NCBI GenBank assembly: GCA_016866255.1 | Contig: VGMY01000001.1 | Span: forward strand, 62,001-126,000 | Length of the DNA stretch: 64,000 nucleotides | Reading direction: 5' to 3' | Origin: Bacteroidota bacterium | GTDB lineage: Bacteria > Bacteroidota > Bacteroidia > Flavobacteriales_D > Crocinitomicaceae | In this document: piece by piece, positions 42,840-51,954 of the stretch | Position numbering within the stretch: position 1 is the stretch's first letter | How the letters are laid out: each line of letters opens with the position of its first letter | The notes under the pieces: model-generated | What the model was told of the DNA's origin: nothing | What the model saw: only the letters and a program-made list of their open reading frames with translations | The model's database searches: none | Made by a program: the position numbers and the translations under genes

Positions 42840-43463
42840 ATGGTAGAATTTTTTCAACATTTATTCGCTCTCGATTTCCCATGGTTCTTCGAACAATACG
42901 GCACCGCCATATATCTCATCTTATTCTTGATTATTTTCATTGAAACAGGGTTGGTTGCTATGCCCTTTTTACCTGGGGATTCGCTGTTATTTACAACTGG
43001 ATTATTTTGCAAAAGTGGGTTGTTAGATCTTGAAATCATCTTTCCATTACTTTTTGCGGCTGCTGTTTTAGGCGATAACGTCAATTATTGGGTTGGAAGG
43101 CGCTTGGGGCTTTCAGTTTTCCGATGGAATTTCCGCGGTAAACCTCTGGTTAAACAAGCTCACCTGGAGCGCACTGAAATTTTTTTTCAAAAGCACGGGC
43201 ATTTTGCAGTCGTTCTCGGACGATTTGTTCCATTTGTGCGAACATTCACCCCGTTTGCAGCAGGTGTTGCAAAAATGGAATACCGTAAATTTGTACTCAT
43301 CGATATTTTCGGTGGCTTCCTCTGGATAGGTTCCATGACACTGGCTGGTTTTCTATTAGGGGAAATTCGTTGGATACGTGAACACGTTGATTTAATCGCT
43401 TTATTGATTGTTTTTCTCTCCTTAATGCCGATTATCATTTCTGTCGCAAGGAGAAATTTATAA
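42840..43463 (+). CDS. DedA family membrane protein
   Basis: 207 residues with about five membrane segments. DedA/VTT signatures are FIETGLVAMPFLPGDSLLFTTG, the GDNVNYWVGRRLG helix, KHGHFAVVLGRFVPFVRTFTPFAAGVAKM with the conserved Arg pair, and FLWIGSMTLAGFLLGE. The family acts in phospholipid or undecaprenyl-phosphate flipping across the inner membrane; the exact lipid here is not known. Confidence 0.93.
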   Translation: MVEFFQHLFALDFPWFFEQYGTAIYLILFLIIFIETGLVAMPFLPGDSLLFTTGLFCKSGLLDLEIIFPLLFAAAVLGDNVNYWVGRRLGLSVFRWNFRGKPLVKQAHLERTEIFFQKHGHFAVVLGRFVPFVRTFTPFAAGVAKMEYRKFVLIDIFGGFLWIGSMTLAGFLLGEIRWIREHVDLIALLIVFLSLMPIIISVARRNL

Positions 43464-43538
43464 GAATATTCATTTTTCATGCAATTTTACCCTAACTTCG
43501 TGCGTCCACAAGAGGTTAGTCCCAAATATTGCAAAATT

Positions 43539-46271
43539 ATGAAAGGAATTTACAGTGTTTTTCTTTTTTTATCTTTGGTTTTGGCTCCAAAAATTGCTGC
43601 TCAAACAGCTGTTGTTTCGAGCATTCTATGTTCCGGTGCCATTACTAACGGTACGATAACCAGTGGCGTCCCGGTTGCAAACGCCACGGTTACGGTTGGA
43701 TATCTAGGCGGTAATGCAGGAAACTACCTTTCTCAAAGTGTTCCTTCCACAGGGGTGTTAGGTCTAACCGCCACCTTGAATGCAGGTAATCTTGTAGTTG
43801 GGAATGGAAACCTTGTTTACACCATTAGCGGAACAGCCACCTCAAGCGGCCAGGCCAATTTCCTCATTAATATAGGTGGTCAGTCTTGCCAGATCACCGT
43901 TTGTGTTGGTTCGTGTTGTTTCAATGCCAATTTCGAAGATAATTCGTTCAACGGTTGGCAAGGGGAAATTGGACAATGTTGCGGAATTAACACGTTTAAC
44001 ACTGGTCAAATAGTGGGTGGAAATAGTATGACCAACCAGTTTTCTATTGTAACAGGTCCGGGCAATGATCCAGTTGCATGCGCCAATCCAAGCACAGGAC
44101 AACTTTTACCGCTCGTTTACCCGGGCACCAATTTCTCAGCTCGGGTTGGAGACGGGACCGGTACAGGCGCACAAGCTGCTCGTTTGAAATATACGTTTAC
44201 TATCTCCCCACAATCAAACTTAATCATTGTTAATTACGCCGTAGTACTACAAGATCCAGGTCATAATGTAACGCAACAGCCGCGTTTTGAAGCGCAACTT
44301 TACGACCAACAGGGTCTTCCAATTCCATGTACGTTCTATCAAGTGGCGGCAAGTGGTGGTATCCCAGGATTTTACAGCTGCGGTAATAGTTTAAGAGTGA
44401 AACCGTGGTCAACGTTCGGAGTGGATGTTTCCCAATACATGGGTCAAACTATTACCTTGGACGTGGCAACTGGTGATTGCTCTTTAAGTGGCCACTATGG
44501 TTATGCCTACGTGAGCGCTAATTGTTCCTCGTTAAATTTATCCGCATTGTACTGCCAAAACGGCGCGAACAATACGGCTAACCTAAGCGCACCAGCTGGT
44601 TTCTCCTCGTATGTTTGGACGAATCCAAATAATAACCAGCAATTGGCTACAGGTCAAACAGCACAAGTTAATATTAACGGCGTCGATACAGTGTTGTGTA
44701 CCATCACCTCCGTTAACGGTTGTGTTGCTACCTTAGAAACAGCTGTTTTACCAGCGGAAGTTATCGGGAGTATCGTAGATTCAAATGTTTGCGCCGGAAA
44801 CGCTACTCTTTTATTCAATGCGACATCCTTTACGAATTCTGCTTTTGACAGCGCTTATTGGGCGTCTTCTGACGGTTACACTTCCAATGCATTTGATTTT
44901 GACCATACCTTTCCTGGTCCAGGAATGTATGACGTGGATTTAATCGTCTTTAATACCGCGAATTGCGTGGATACAGTTTCGACTACGGTTGAAGTCTATG
45001 AAAACCCCACCGCTGGATTTGGTTTTAACGATGTGTGTTTGGGAGCTATTGCCAGTTTCCAAGCGACCAGTTCGTTGCTAGGAAACGATACGATTACCAA
45101 TTATTGGTATGCCAATAATGATACCTTGGTGGGTGATTCCGTTACGGTTTACTTCAATGGTCCCGGAAATTACTTGGTTGAGCTCGTCGCACTTACGGAA
45201 AACGGGTGCTCGGATACGATTTCTCAAAACTTTACGGTATTCACCAATCCAACGGCTGATTTTGATGTTGTAGAAGCATGTATTGATCAAGCAGTGCAAT
45301 TCAACAATACTTCACAAGGGTTATCGAATTACACGACCTTTGAGTGGATCTATAACAATCAAGTAGTGGATACTGCCTTTAACTACTCGAGTATCTTTAA
45401 TACCCCTGGAATTCACAACATATCCTTGGTAGCTACCGACTCTTTTTCCGCTGTAGTTCAATGCGACGACACGGTTAGCTTCAGTTTTTTTGTTCACGCC
45501 TACCCCACTTTCACCTACATTGCTGACACCATTCAATGTGAAGATGTTGCATTTAGCGTTGTAGGAAACCCCGCTATAGTCACCAATGAATCCATCAACG
45601 ATTTTTGGGAGGTAAATAACGTGTTTGCGGATAGTGCGACGTTATACAATACAACGGTTGCTACGCCAGGTGTTTATCAGTTTACCTACAATGTTACCTC
45701 TGCCTTTGGATGCGCGGTTGACTCAACATTCGATGTATATATCATGGCCACGCCCGATGCACCAGTATTAAGTTTTAATATTCCCGAATGCCCAGGAGAT
45801 CCTTTCTTTTTGTCGGCGACAGGAGAAGCGAATTCTACCATTTTATGGAGCGGCCCCAACAACTTCAACTCCAATCAGTTTAATGTTACCTTTCCGCTGG
45901 ATGAAACGGGTATGGGACTTTACTCAGCCTTCATCACTTCAGAATACGGATGTATTTCCGCCATCTCGCAAATTGATGCAACCATTACCTACATTAAAGA
46001 TTTTAATTCTTTTGATTTTCCCAATGTTATTTCGCCGAATGGAGACAATACCAACGATGAGCTGGATTTAAAAACGTATTTTGAAACATGCGACGAATTT
46101 AACCTTTATGTTTTCAACAGATGGGGGAATTTGGTGTGGGAACAATCACAGAACACGCCGTTTTTCCGAGGTCAAGATACGAACGGAAACGATTTAGAGG
46201 ACGGAATATACACCTATAAATTACTCTTCGATAACTACGAGAAACACGGATTTATTCACGTGGTAAGGTAA
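43539..46271 (+). CDS. secreted PKD-repeat surface protein with type B T9SS sorting domain
   Basis: 910 residues from ATG 43539, the start of a signal peptide (MKGIYSVFLFLSLVLAPKIAAQ). An N-terminal beta region (about 20-120) precedes a jelly-roll-like module (CCFNANFEDNSFNGWQGE..., DPGHNVTQQPRFEAQLYD..., SGHYGYAYVSANC). Three or four PKD-type repeats of about 85 residues follow, each with paired cysteines (SNVCAGNATLLFNATS; NDVCLGAIASFQATS; VEACIDQAVQFNNTS). The C-terminus is the gliding-motility/CHU_C type: FPNVISPNGDNTNDELDL, FNRWGNLVWEQ, DGIYTYKL. Cargo of T9SS, probably an adhesin. Its stop codon is immediately adjacent to that of the convergent gene at 46272. Confidence 0.93.
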   Translation: MKGIYSVFLFLSLVLAPKIAAQTAVVSSILCSGAITNGTITSGVPVANATVTVGYLGGNAGNYLSQSVPSTGVLGLTATLNAGNLVVGNGNLVYTISGTATSSGQANFLINIGGQSCQITVCVGSCCFNANFEDNSFNGWQGEIGQCCGINTFNTGQIVGGNSMTNQFSIVTGPGNDPVACANPSTGQLLPLVYPGTNFSARVGDGTGTGAQAARLKYTFTISPQSNLIIVNYAVVLQDPGHNVTQQPRFEAQLYDQQGLPIPCTFYQVAASGGIPGFYSCGNSLRVKPWSTFGVDVSQYMGQTITLDVATGDCSLSGHYGYAYVSANCSSLNLSALYCQNGANNTANLSAPAGFSSYVWTNPNNNQQLATGQTAQVNINGVDTVLCTITSVNGCVATLETAVLPAEVIGSIVDSNVCAGNATLLFNATSFTNSAFDSAYWASSDGYTSNAFDFDHTFPGPGMYDVDLIVFNTANCVDTVSTTVEVYENPTAGFGFNDVCLGAIASFQATSSLLGNDTITNYWYANNDTLVGDSVTVYFNGPGNYLVELVALTENGCSDTISQNFTVFTNPTADFDVVEACIDQAVQFNNTSQGLSNYTTFEWIYNNQVVDTAFNYSSIFNTPGIHNISLVATDSFSAVVQCDDTVSFSFFVHAYPTFTYIADTIQCEDVAFSVVGNPAIVTNESINDFWEVNNVFADSATLYNTTVATPGVYQFTYNVTSAFGCAVDSTFDVYIMATPDAPVLSFNIPECPGDPFFLSATGEANSTILWSGPNNFNSNQFNVTFPLDETGMGLYSAFITSEYGCISAISQIDATITYIKDFNSFDFPNVISPNGDNTNDELDLKTYFETCDEFNLYVFNRWGNLVWEQSQNTPFFRGQDTNGNDLEDGIYTYKLLFDNYEKHGFIHVVR

Positions 46272-46796
46272 TCACACTAAGCGTTGGAACTCAGCCTTGA
46301 GCGCTTCAAGGGCTATTTCAGACGGCAAAGGCGAAATTTCTGCGGTTCTTTGTATTAAGGAACTGCAAAGTTCGGCGGAATCGGCTTCATTCGGCAGTTG
46401 CTCGGTAATAAGACTAATTAATCGTGCGGTTTCTTCCTTAGCTTTTTTCAACAGGCTCCAAGAACTCTCCGACACATAAAGTTGCTGGGCAACATTGTGA
46501 TCGTACTCATCACGAAGCGCTTTGAGAAAAATAGCCTCCATGGCCCGTGCGCTCAAATTTGGCTGATTTAATCGCAACACCAGCGTAGTTGGATGAATAC
46601 GTTCTAAATATAAAATAGCGCGCTGGTAGGCTTCTAATTTAAGCGGAAGTGTAAAGTTTTGTTTCTCCTTCATTAAATCGGCTTGAAGCAGTAGGGCCTC
46701 GTTCATGTTGATTTTTTTCATAAACCAATAGCCCTGAAATAAAATAGCTAGTAAAAATAGGACAACAACAATAACGAGGGCGAGGACTTCGTTCAT
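46272..46796 (-). CDS. small membrane-anchored protein, DUF7935-like
   Basis: 174 residues from ATG 46796; an in-frame TTG at 46850 could add 18 residues, but ATG is preferred. One N-terminal membrane helix (LALVIVVVLFLLAILFQGYWF) is followed by a soluble helical domain with LPLKLEAYQRAILYLERIHPTTLVLRL, EYDHNVAQQLYVSESSWSLLKKAKEE. This arrangement occurs across Flavobacteriia as a hypothetical family (DUF7935 is my recollection, not checked). Function unknown. Divergent from the symporter gene. Confidence 0.75.
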   Translation of the reverse strand: MNEVLALVIVVVLFLLAILFQGYWFMKKINMNEALLLQADLMKEKQNFTLPLKLEAYQRAILYLERIHPTTLVLRLNQPNLSARAMEAIFLKALRDEYDHNVAQQLYVSESSWSLLKKAKEETARLISLITEQLPNEADSAELCSSLIQRTAEISPLPSEIALEALKAEFQRLV

Positions 46797-46909
46797 CGAC
46801 TTTTTTCGGTAAAGATAATATTCCTCTGCAATAGTTGGGCTTTTTTTCAAGTTCGCGCATCGCTTGTCCTATCGCCATTCTTTTGCTTATAAAAGTGTAT
46901 TTTTACAGC

Positions 46910-48367
46910 ATGGAAAATGCTGTAATGATCGCCCTATTGTTCTTTTATTTTGCCGCATTATTTTGGATTTCCACAACGACCTCGAAAAATGCAAGTTCTC
47001 AAACGTTTTTTTCTGGCGATAAAAAAAGTCCATGGTATTTGGTAGCCTTCGGAATGATTGGAACCTCCTTATCGGGAGTAACGTTTATTTCGGTCCCCGG
47101 TAAAGTAATAACCTCTAGCTGGCATTATTATCAGCTGGTTCTTGGGTTTTTTCTGGGATATTTTGTCGTGGCCTTCGTTCTTCTACCGATTTACTATAAA
47201 ATGAAATTGACTTCAATTTATACCTACCTGGAGAGGCGATTGGGAATGGAGGCATATCGTTGGGGAGCGGGGTACTTTATTCTCTCGCGTTGTTTGGGTG
47301 CGACGGTAAGATTGTACTTAGTCATCAATGTTTTACAAATTTTCATATTTGATCAAATGGGGATCCCTTTTGCGGCCAGTACTTGCCTTATTATAGCCAT
47401 GATCGTTGCTTACACCTTAAAGGGCGGTGTTAAAACAATCGTTTGGACCGATACCCTGCAAACTTCGTTTATGCTGTTAGCCTTAGTGGTGTGCGTGGTG
47501 AGTTTTCAGCAAAAATTAGACCTGGGTTGGTCGGAGGTGTTTTCTGCTTTAAAGGCTCATAATTTTTTTAACATCGTTGAAAATAATCCTATGAAGGGTG
47601 ATTATTTTTGGAAACATTTGATGGGTGGAGCTTTCATTTCAATCGCCATGACGGGGCTTGACCAGGAAATGATGCAAAAAAACATTAGCGTTAAAACATT
47701 GGGAGACGCTCAAAAAAACATGGTTCTTTTTAGCTTAATTTTACTTTTAGTTAATGCCCTGTTTTTAATCCTTGGAGGGGTTTTGTCGCTTTACGCTATG
47801 AAGTTGGGAATACAGGTCGCTCCCGATGATTTATTTCCGAGTCTGGTGCAAAATTATTTACCCTTCGGGATTTTCATCATTTTCATTCTTGGGCTAATTT
47901 CTGCCTTGTTTCCTTCCGTAGACGGCGCCATCACCGCACTAACGGCCTCCTTTTGCATCGACGTTTTAGGTTTTGACCGAAATGAACGTAGCGAAGAGGA
48001 AAAAATTCGGGTGAAGCGCAAGGTCCACCTGGGATTTGCTTTTGTTTTTATGTTGCTCGTATTTTTGTTCAAATTGTTCGATAATAAAAGCATTGTGGAC
48101 TTAATTTTCGACATTGCGGGATACACTTATGGACCTCTGTTAGGATTATTTGCTTTCGGAATTTTAACTAAACGCGTATTTGTTTCACCGAAAGTGGGTT
48201 ATTTGACCTTACTCGCCCCCATAACGTGTTATCTGCTTAAAGTCAATTCGGAATACATATTGGGCGTTTATCAAATCGGTAATGAAATGCTTATCCTCAA
48301 TGGTTTAATTACCTTCATACTTTTATTTATTTTTAGTAAAAAAAACCCATATGCCGTTACGCATTAA
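46910..48367 (+). CDS. sodium:solute symporter (SSS family)
   Basis: 485 residues from ATG 46910, trimming a non-homologous extension. About 13 membrane helices. SSS landmarks are SSQTFFSGDKKSPWYLVAFGMIGTSLSGVTFI, YTYLERRLG, KGGVKTIVWTDTLQT, GLDQEMMQKNISVK and SALFPSVDGAITALTASFCIDV. It would import a small molecule with sodium; the substrate cannot be deduced. The end overlaps the next gene by 17 bases. A TATTTTTA sequence 4 bases before the ATG resembles but does not match the usual -7 box. Confidence 0.92.
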   Translation: MENAVMIALLFFYFAALFWISTTTSKNASSQTFFSGDKKSPWYLVAFGMIGTSLSGVTFISVPGKVITSSWHYYQLVLGFFLGYFVVAFVLLPIYYKMKLTSIYTYLERRLGMEAYRWGAGYFILSRCLGATVRLYLVINVLQIFIFDQMGIPFAASTCLIIAMIVAYTLKGGVKTIVWTDTLQTSFMLLALVVCVVSFQQKLDLGWSEVFSALKAHNFFNIVENNPMKGDYFWKHLMGGAFISIAMTGLDQEMMQKNISVKTLGDAQKNMVLFSLILLLVNALFLILGGVLSLYAMKLGIQVAPDDLFPSLVQNYLPFGIFIIFILGLISALFPSVDGAITALTASFCIDVLGFDRNERSEEEKIRVKRKVHLGFAFVFMLLVFLFKLFDNKSIVDLIFDIAGYTYGPLLGLFAFGILTKRVFVSPKVGYLTLLAPITCYLLKVNSEYILGVYQIGNEMLILNGLITFILLFIFSKKNPYAVTH

Positions 48368-49496
48368 TCTGAGCGATCATCACCTCTACCTTACCCTGGC
48401 CCCTCATACCTTATTCAAACCAAGCCCTTACTTGCGTTGCGGTATGCTCACACTCGTTGAACGCTATAAGATGCTTGACCCTACAATACAAATTGGATTC
48501 CTTACAGCTCCTCACCTATCCTCATCTTATCCCAGTTTAACAAATGCCCTTTCGGTTGATGCAGGCGTCATTCCAACCGCTGAATTCCTCCAGCGATTAA
48601 AGCAACTGTGTCAAGGCGAGGCATTGGTTTATGAATCGAACACCGTTGCTTCGTATGGTGCTTCGACCCATTCAATTCATTACGATTCTCAACTCATTGT
48701 TCTTAAAAACCGCTGGGATTTACCTCAAAAAAATGCAGAAGTGTTGTGGCAAGATTTCACCTTACTCACTCATGGGAAAGTTTCCGCAAAGTTGCCAACA
48801 ACAAGCCGAATTCTTGGGCCAACCTCCATGTTTTTCATGGAAGAGGGCGCCATCGTAAATGATGTAACCTTCAATACAAACTCAGGCCCAATATACCTAG
48901 CGGCATTGTCGGAGGTAATGGAAGGCTCACTTATTCGAGGTCCTTTCTCACTTGGTGAAAAAGCGCAGGTTAAAATGGGTGCCAAGATTTACGGGGCAAC
49001 TACAATAGGACCAGAATGCAAAGTGGGGGGTGAAATTAATAATATGATTTTTGAGTCATTTTCGAATAAGTCTCATGACGGTTTTCTTGGGAACGGATAC
49101 ATCAGTTCGTGGTGTAACATTGGTGCAGACACGAATGCCTCGAATTTGATGAACAATTATGGAGTGGTTGATGTGCACGATTATGCGACCGGAAAGACCA
49201 TTTCAAGCGGCGAACAATTTGTTGGATTGCACATGGGAGACCATTCGAAATGCGGTATTAACACCATGTTCAATACCGGCACTTGTGTGGGCGTAGCCTG
49301 CAATATTTACGGGCCCGGTTTTTTTAAAAAACACATTCCTAGCTTTAGCTTTGGTGAACCGAACAGGTTATTTCCATACCGCTATGAAAAGGCAATGGAG
49401 GGAATTTTAAGCATGATGGCACGACGGAATAAAGCGCTCAACGAGGACGAAGTTCAAATCTTAAGGTATTTGTGTGATGAGCGAGAACTATTTTAG
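48351..49496 (+). CDS. putative sugar nucleotidyltransferase / GlmU-like protein
   Basis: 381 residues. The N-terminal ~170 residues resemble a reduced nucleotidyltransferase domain, without the usual GxGTRM loop (LYLTLAPHTLFKPSPYLRCGMLTLVERYK). The C-terminal half is a left-handed beta-helix of hexapeptide repeats (EGAIVNDVTFNTNSGPIYLA, IRGPFSLGEKAQVKMGAKIYGATTIGPECKVGGEINN, NIGADTNASNLMNNYG). This is the Bacteroidota GlmU-related family, thought to act on sugar nucleotides. It could be an acetyl- or acyltransferase alone if the first domain is inactive. The end overlaps a convergent M14 gene by 9 bases. Confidence 0.85.
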   Translation: MPLRINLSDHHLYLTLAPHTLFKPSPYLRCGMLTLVERYKMLDPTIQIGFLTAPHLSSSYPSLTNALSVDAGVIPTAEFLQRLKQLCQGEALVYESNTVASYGASTHSIHYDSQLIVLKNRWDLPQKNAEVLWQDFTLLTHGKVSAKLPTTSRILGPTSMFFMEEGAIVNDVTFNTNSGPIYLAALSEVMEGSLIRGPFSLGEKAQVKMGAKIYGATTIGPECKVGGEINNMIFESFSNKSHDGFLGNGYISSWCNIGADTNASNLMNNYGVVDVHDYATGKTISSGEQFVGLHMGDHSKCGINTMFNTGTCVGVACNIYGPGFFKKHIPSFSFGEPNRLFPYRYEKAMEGILSMMARRNKALNEDEVQILRYLCDERELF

Positions 49497-51194
49497 TTCA
49501 AATACGGGCAACATCATGTAAGAGGGTTCAAAAAAAGGACTGTGTTGGTATAGAAAATAAAGCTGTTGCCATTCGGAAGAAGCGAATTCCGAATCACTTC
49601 GTTTTTTTGCTTCATATTCCTGCCGAAGTTCGGGATTGGATTGAAGGATGCTCCTAATCTTATCCACAAAAACATAATTTGAGAAATATTCTTTTTCCTG
49701 CAGGTATGAATCAAAATAATTCCACGTAAAATAGGAGTCCTCTGCTTCGGGTTGTAATACGGAGTGTAGGAAAAGGGATCCGTTTTGATTGCTAGGTATC
49801 ACAACATCTCCGGGCCGAAAAGTTATCCATTTTTCAACGCGTTCAATTTCCTTATTGGTATGCATGTAATGTCCCTCGTAAGGTTTAGAAATCGCATCAA
49901 AAGAACGAACAATTTGAGCATAGACGCGCAATTTCTTTTCCTCCTTTAAAACATCCATTAAAAATCCATTATTTCGTAAATGTTCGATGATCCGCAGTTC
50001 TTGACCCCGAATTATGTAGAATTGAGGAATTGGAAGGGAATCTTTTGGCACGTAGCATTTATAAAATGGTATGGATTTTTGATAGGGTTGAGTTCGGTCG
50101 TATTTAAGGTGTCCGAGGCCTGTGATTTGATGTGTGTCAACTACAGCCTTAAAGCCTTTGAATACGATTGAATCCGCTTCTGAGGTTCTCGTGTAATTGT
50201 ACCTGAAATAGGGTCTAAAGCTTTCCCATTCGTTCGCATTCTCTCGCGCTTGTTCAATTTGCCGGGCGTTTTTAACAGACCACCGAATGAGCGAAACCAT
50301 GAAATCATACGTTGCTCGTACGCGATTGGGAAAAGGTTTCAGCATATGCGTTTCTACGGTAAAGGCCACACAATTAAACAACGACGCATATCCCATTGCG
50401 TATCGCGGCAAGTCATTGAATTGATAAATGCCAGAGTCTGGCGTTTCCTTCACGGTTTCTACGTAGGGAAATAAATCCCATTTGGACGATTTTAAGTCTT
50501 GCGTTAATTGAGGTAGCAAGGTGCCGTAAATTAACTTGCGCAGAGCGGGAGCAATTCGTTCTCTTACCGAAGAGATATAGGTAAGCGTATATTGATAGTC
50601 TGCGCCATTCGATACATGATTGTCGATAAAAACGTCCGGTTTTAACGCGTGAAAAATCTGCACAAAAGTGCGTGCATTTTCGCTGTCCATTTTTATGAAA
50701 TCCCGGTTTAAGTCGAGATTTTGTGCATTTCCTCGGAACCCATACTCCACCGGTCCGTTTTGGTTGGCCCTGCTCGTAGAGCTGCGATTTAACATGCCTC
50801 CCACGTTGTAGGCGGGAATAAATGCTACTAAGGGATCTGTGGGATTAACGCTATCCAGTTTAAGGTAGTTTTCGGCATATAACAAGCTGGCGTTTATCCC
50901 ATCTGGTTCACCGGGGTGAATGGCATTGTTAAAAAGCAAGGTGGTTCCCCTCTGAGCTTTTGTGAATGTTTCCAAAGAGTCCTTTCCGGCATTCAGCACG
51001 CACAAATAAATGGGTAATCCAGGTACGTCTGAAGGCCCCATGATGTACATGGACATGCGATCGCTTGTTTTGTCCAGCTTTTGTAAATGGCGTATCAAAG
51101 TCGGGTAATCGGGCGAAGTATTTCCCATCCACGGACTCTGTCCGATAACCCAATAGCCCGTTAGGAACAAAAGAATCAATAATCCGGACTTCAT
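49488..51194 (-). CDS. secreted M14 family metallopeptidase (carboxypeptidase-like)
   Basis: 568 residues from ATG 51194, which starts a signal peptide (MKSGLLILLFLTGYWVIGQ). Zinc ligands are in NAIHPGEPDG (HxxE) and FIDNHVSNG (third His). Other family features are FRGNAQNLDLNRDF (substrate-binding Arg region) and the catalytic Glu in AFTVETHMLKPF. The C-terminal ~250 residues carry no sorting domain. It should trim C-terminal residues or act on wall-type peptides in the periplasm; the substrate is unknown. Divergent from trmD with a 56-base gap. Confidence 0.9.
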   Translation of the reverse strand: MKSGLLILLFLTGYWVIGQSPWMGNTSPDYPTLIRHLQKLDKTSDRMSMYIMGPSDVPGLPIYLCVLNAGKDSLETFTKAQRGTTLLFNNAIHPGEPDGINASLLYAENYLKLDSVNPTDPLVAFIPAYNVGGMLNRSSTSRANQNGPVEYGFRGNAQNLDLNRDFIKMDSENARTFVQIFHALKPDVFIDNHVSNGADYQYTLTYISSVRERIAPALRKLIYGTLLPQLTQDLKSSKWDLFPYVETVKETPDSGIYQFNDLPRYAMGYASLFNCVAFTVETHMLKPFPNRVRATYDFMVSLIRWSVKNARQIEQARENANEWESFRPYFRYNYTRTSEADSIVFKGFKAVVDTHQITGLGHLKYDRTQPYQKSIPFYKCYVPKDSLPIPQFYIIRGQELRIIEHLRNNGFLMDVLKEEKKLRVYAQIVRSFDAISKPYEGHYMHTNKEIERVEKWITFRPGDVVIPSNQNGSLFLHSVLQPEAEDSYFTWNYFDSYLQEKEYFSNYVFVDKIRSILQSNPELRQEYEAKKRSDSEFASSEWQQLYFLYQHSPFFEPSYMMLPVFELK

Positions 51195-51212
51195 CACGGT
51201 ATAAAGGTACGT

Positions 51213-51247
51213 TTTGTAGGTGAATTCCACGGGTTTTTCTAACTTTG
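51213..51247 (+). promoter_or_regulatory. Bacteroidota-type promoter before trmD
   Basis: TTTG at 51213-51216 and TAACTTTG at 51240-51247 are spaced by 23 bases. The -7 element ends 3 bases before the ATG at 51251, which suggests a leaderless mRNA. On the opposite strand TACCTTTA (51202-51209) could serve the M14 gene. Confidence 0.6.
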
Positions 51248-51250
51248 AGC

Positions 51251-51925
51251 ATGCGCATTGATGTTATTACGGTTCTTCCCAAACTTTTTGATGGTCCTTT
51301 CTCCGACTCCATTTTAAAGCGTGCACAAGAGAAACATTTGGTGGAAATTTACCTGCACAACCTTCGTGATTACTCTAATGAAAAACATAAAAACGTAGAT
51401 GATTACCAATATGGAGGTGGTGCCGGAATGGTTTTACGCATTGAGCCAATCGCAGCTTGCATCGAAAAATTGACAAGTGAACGAAGCTACGATGAAATAA
51501 TTTACATGACTCCGGATGGGAAATTATTGGAGCAAAACCTCAGCAACCATTTATCAACCTTTCAAAACCTCATCATATTGTGCGGCCATTACAAGGGCGT
51601 TGATGAAAGAGTTCGTGAACTTTACATCACTCAAGAGATTTCTATAGGTTCTTTTGTGCTTTCGGGTGGAGAGCTTGCAGCAGCGGTTTTAGTAGACTCC
51701 GTAATTCGACTGATCCCAGGCGTTTTAGGCAACGAAACGTCAGCATTAACCGATAGCTACCAGGATGGTCTGCTTGCGCCTCCTGTTTACACGCGACCTC
51801 CAGAGTTTAAGGGCTTACGAGTTCCTGAAGTTCTCATCAAGGGGAATTTTAAAGAAATTGACGCCTGGCGCGAAGAAGAAGCCATCAAAAGAACGCAAGA
51901 ACGCAGACCTGACCTATTTGACTGA
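51251..51925 (+). CDS. trmD: tRNA (guanine-N1)-methyltransferase
   Basis: 224 residues from ATG 51251 (MRIDVITVLPKLF); an in-frame TTG six bases upstream lies inside the promoter. TrmD makes m1G37 in tRNAs to prevent frameshifting. SPOUT trefoil-knot motifs are YGGGAGMVLRIEP, LCGHYKGVDERV, EISIGSFVLSGGELA, then LIPGVLGNETS and YTRPPEFKGLRVPEVL with the KxxxIDxWRxEEAIKRT end. It stands alone here; the usual partners rplS, rpsP and rimM are absent. Confidence 0.96.
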   Translation: MRIDVITVLPKLFDGPFSDSILKRAQEKHLVEIYLHNLRDYSNEKHKNVDDYQYGGGAGMVLRIEPIAACIEKLTSERSYDEIIYMTPDGKLLEQNLSNHLSTFQNLIILCGHYKGVDERVRELYITQEISIGSFVLSGGELAAAVLVDSVIRLIPGVLGNETSALTDSYQDGLLAPPVYTRPPEFKGLRVPEVLIKGNFKEIDAWREEEAIKRTQERRPDLFD

Positions 51926-51950
51926 GCATTCCCTAGAATTGCTAACTTTG
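51917..51950 (+). promoter_or_regulatory. Bacteroidota-type promoter before aspC
   Basis: TTTG at 51917-51920 (inside the end of trmD) and TAACTTTG at 51943-51950, spacing 22 bases. The -7 box ends 4 bases before the ATG at 51955, predicting a leaderless transcript for the aspC operon. Confidence 0.65.
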
Positions 51951-51954
51951 TGCC

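Noticed and set aside
43539-46271. DNA-level repeats in the PKD-type gene
   Set aside because: The repeats are seen only at the protein-domain level; I see no near-identical nucleotide copies that would suggest recombination.
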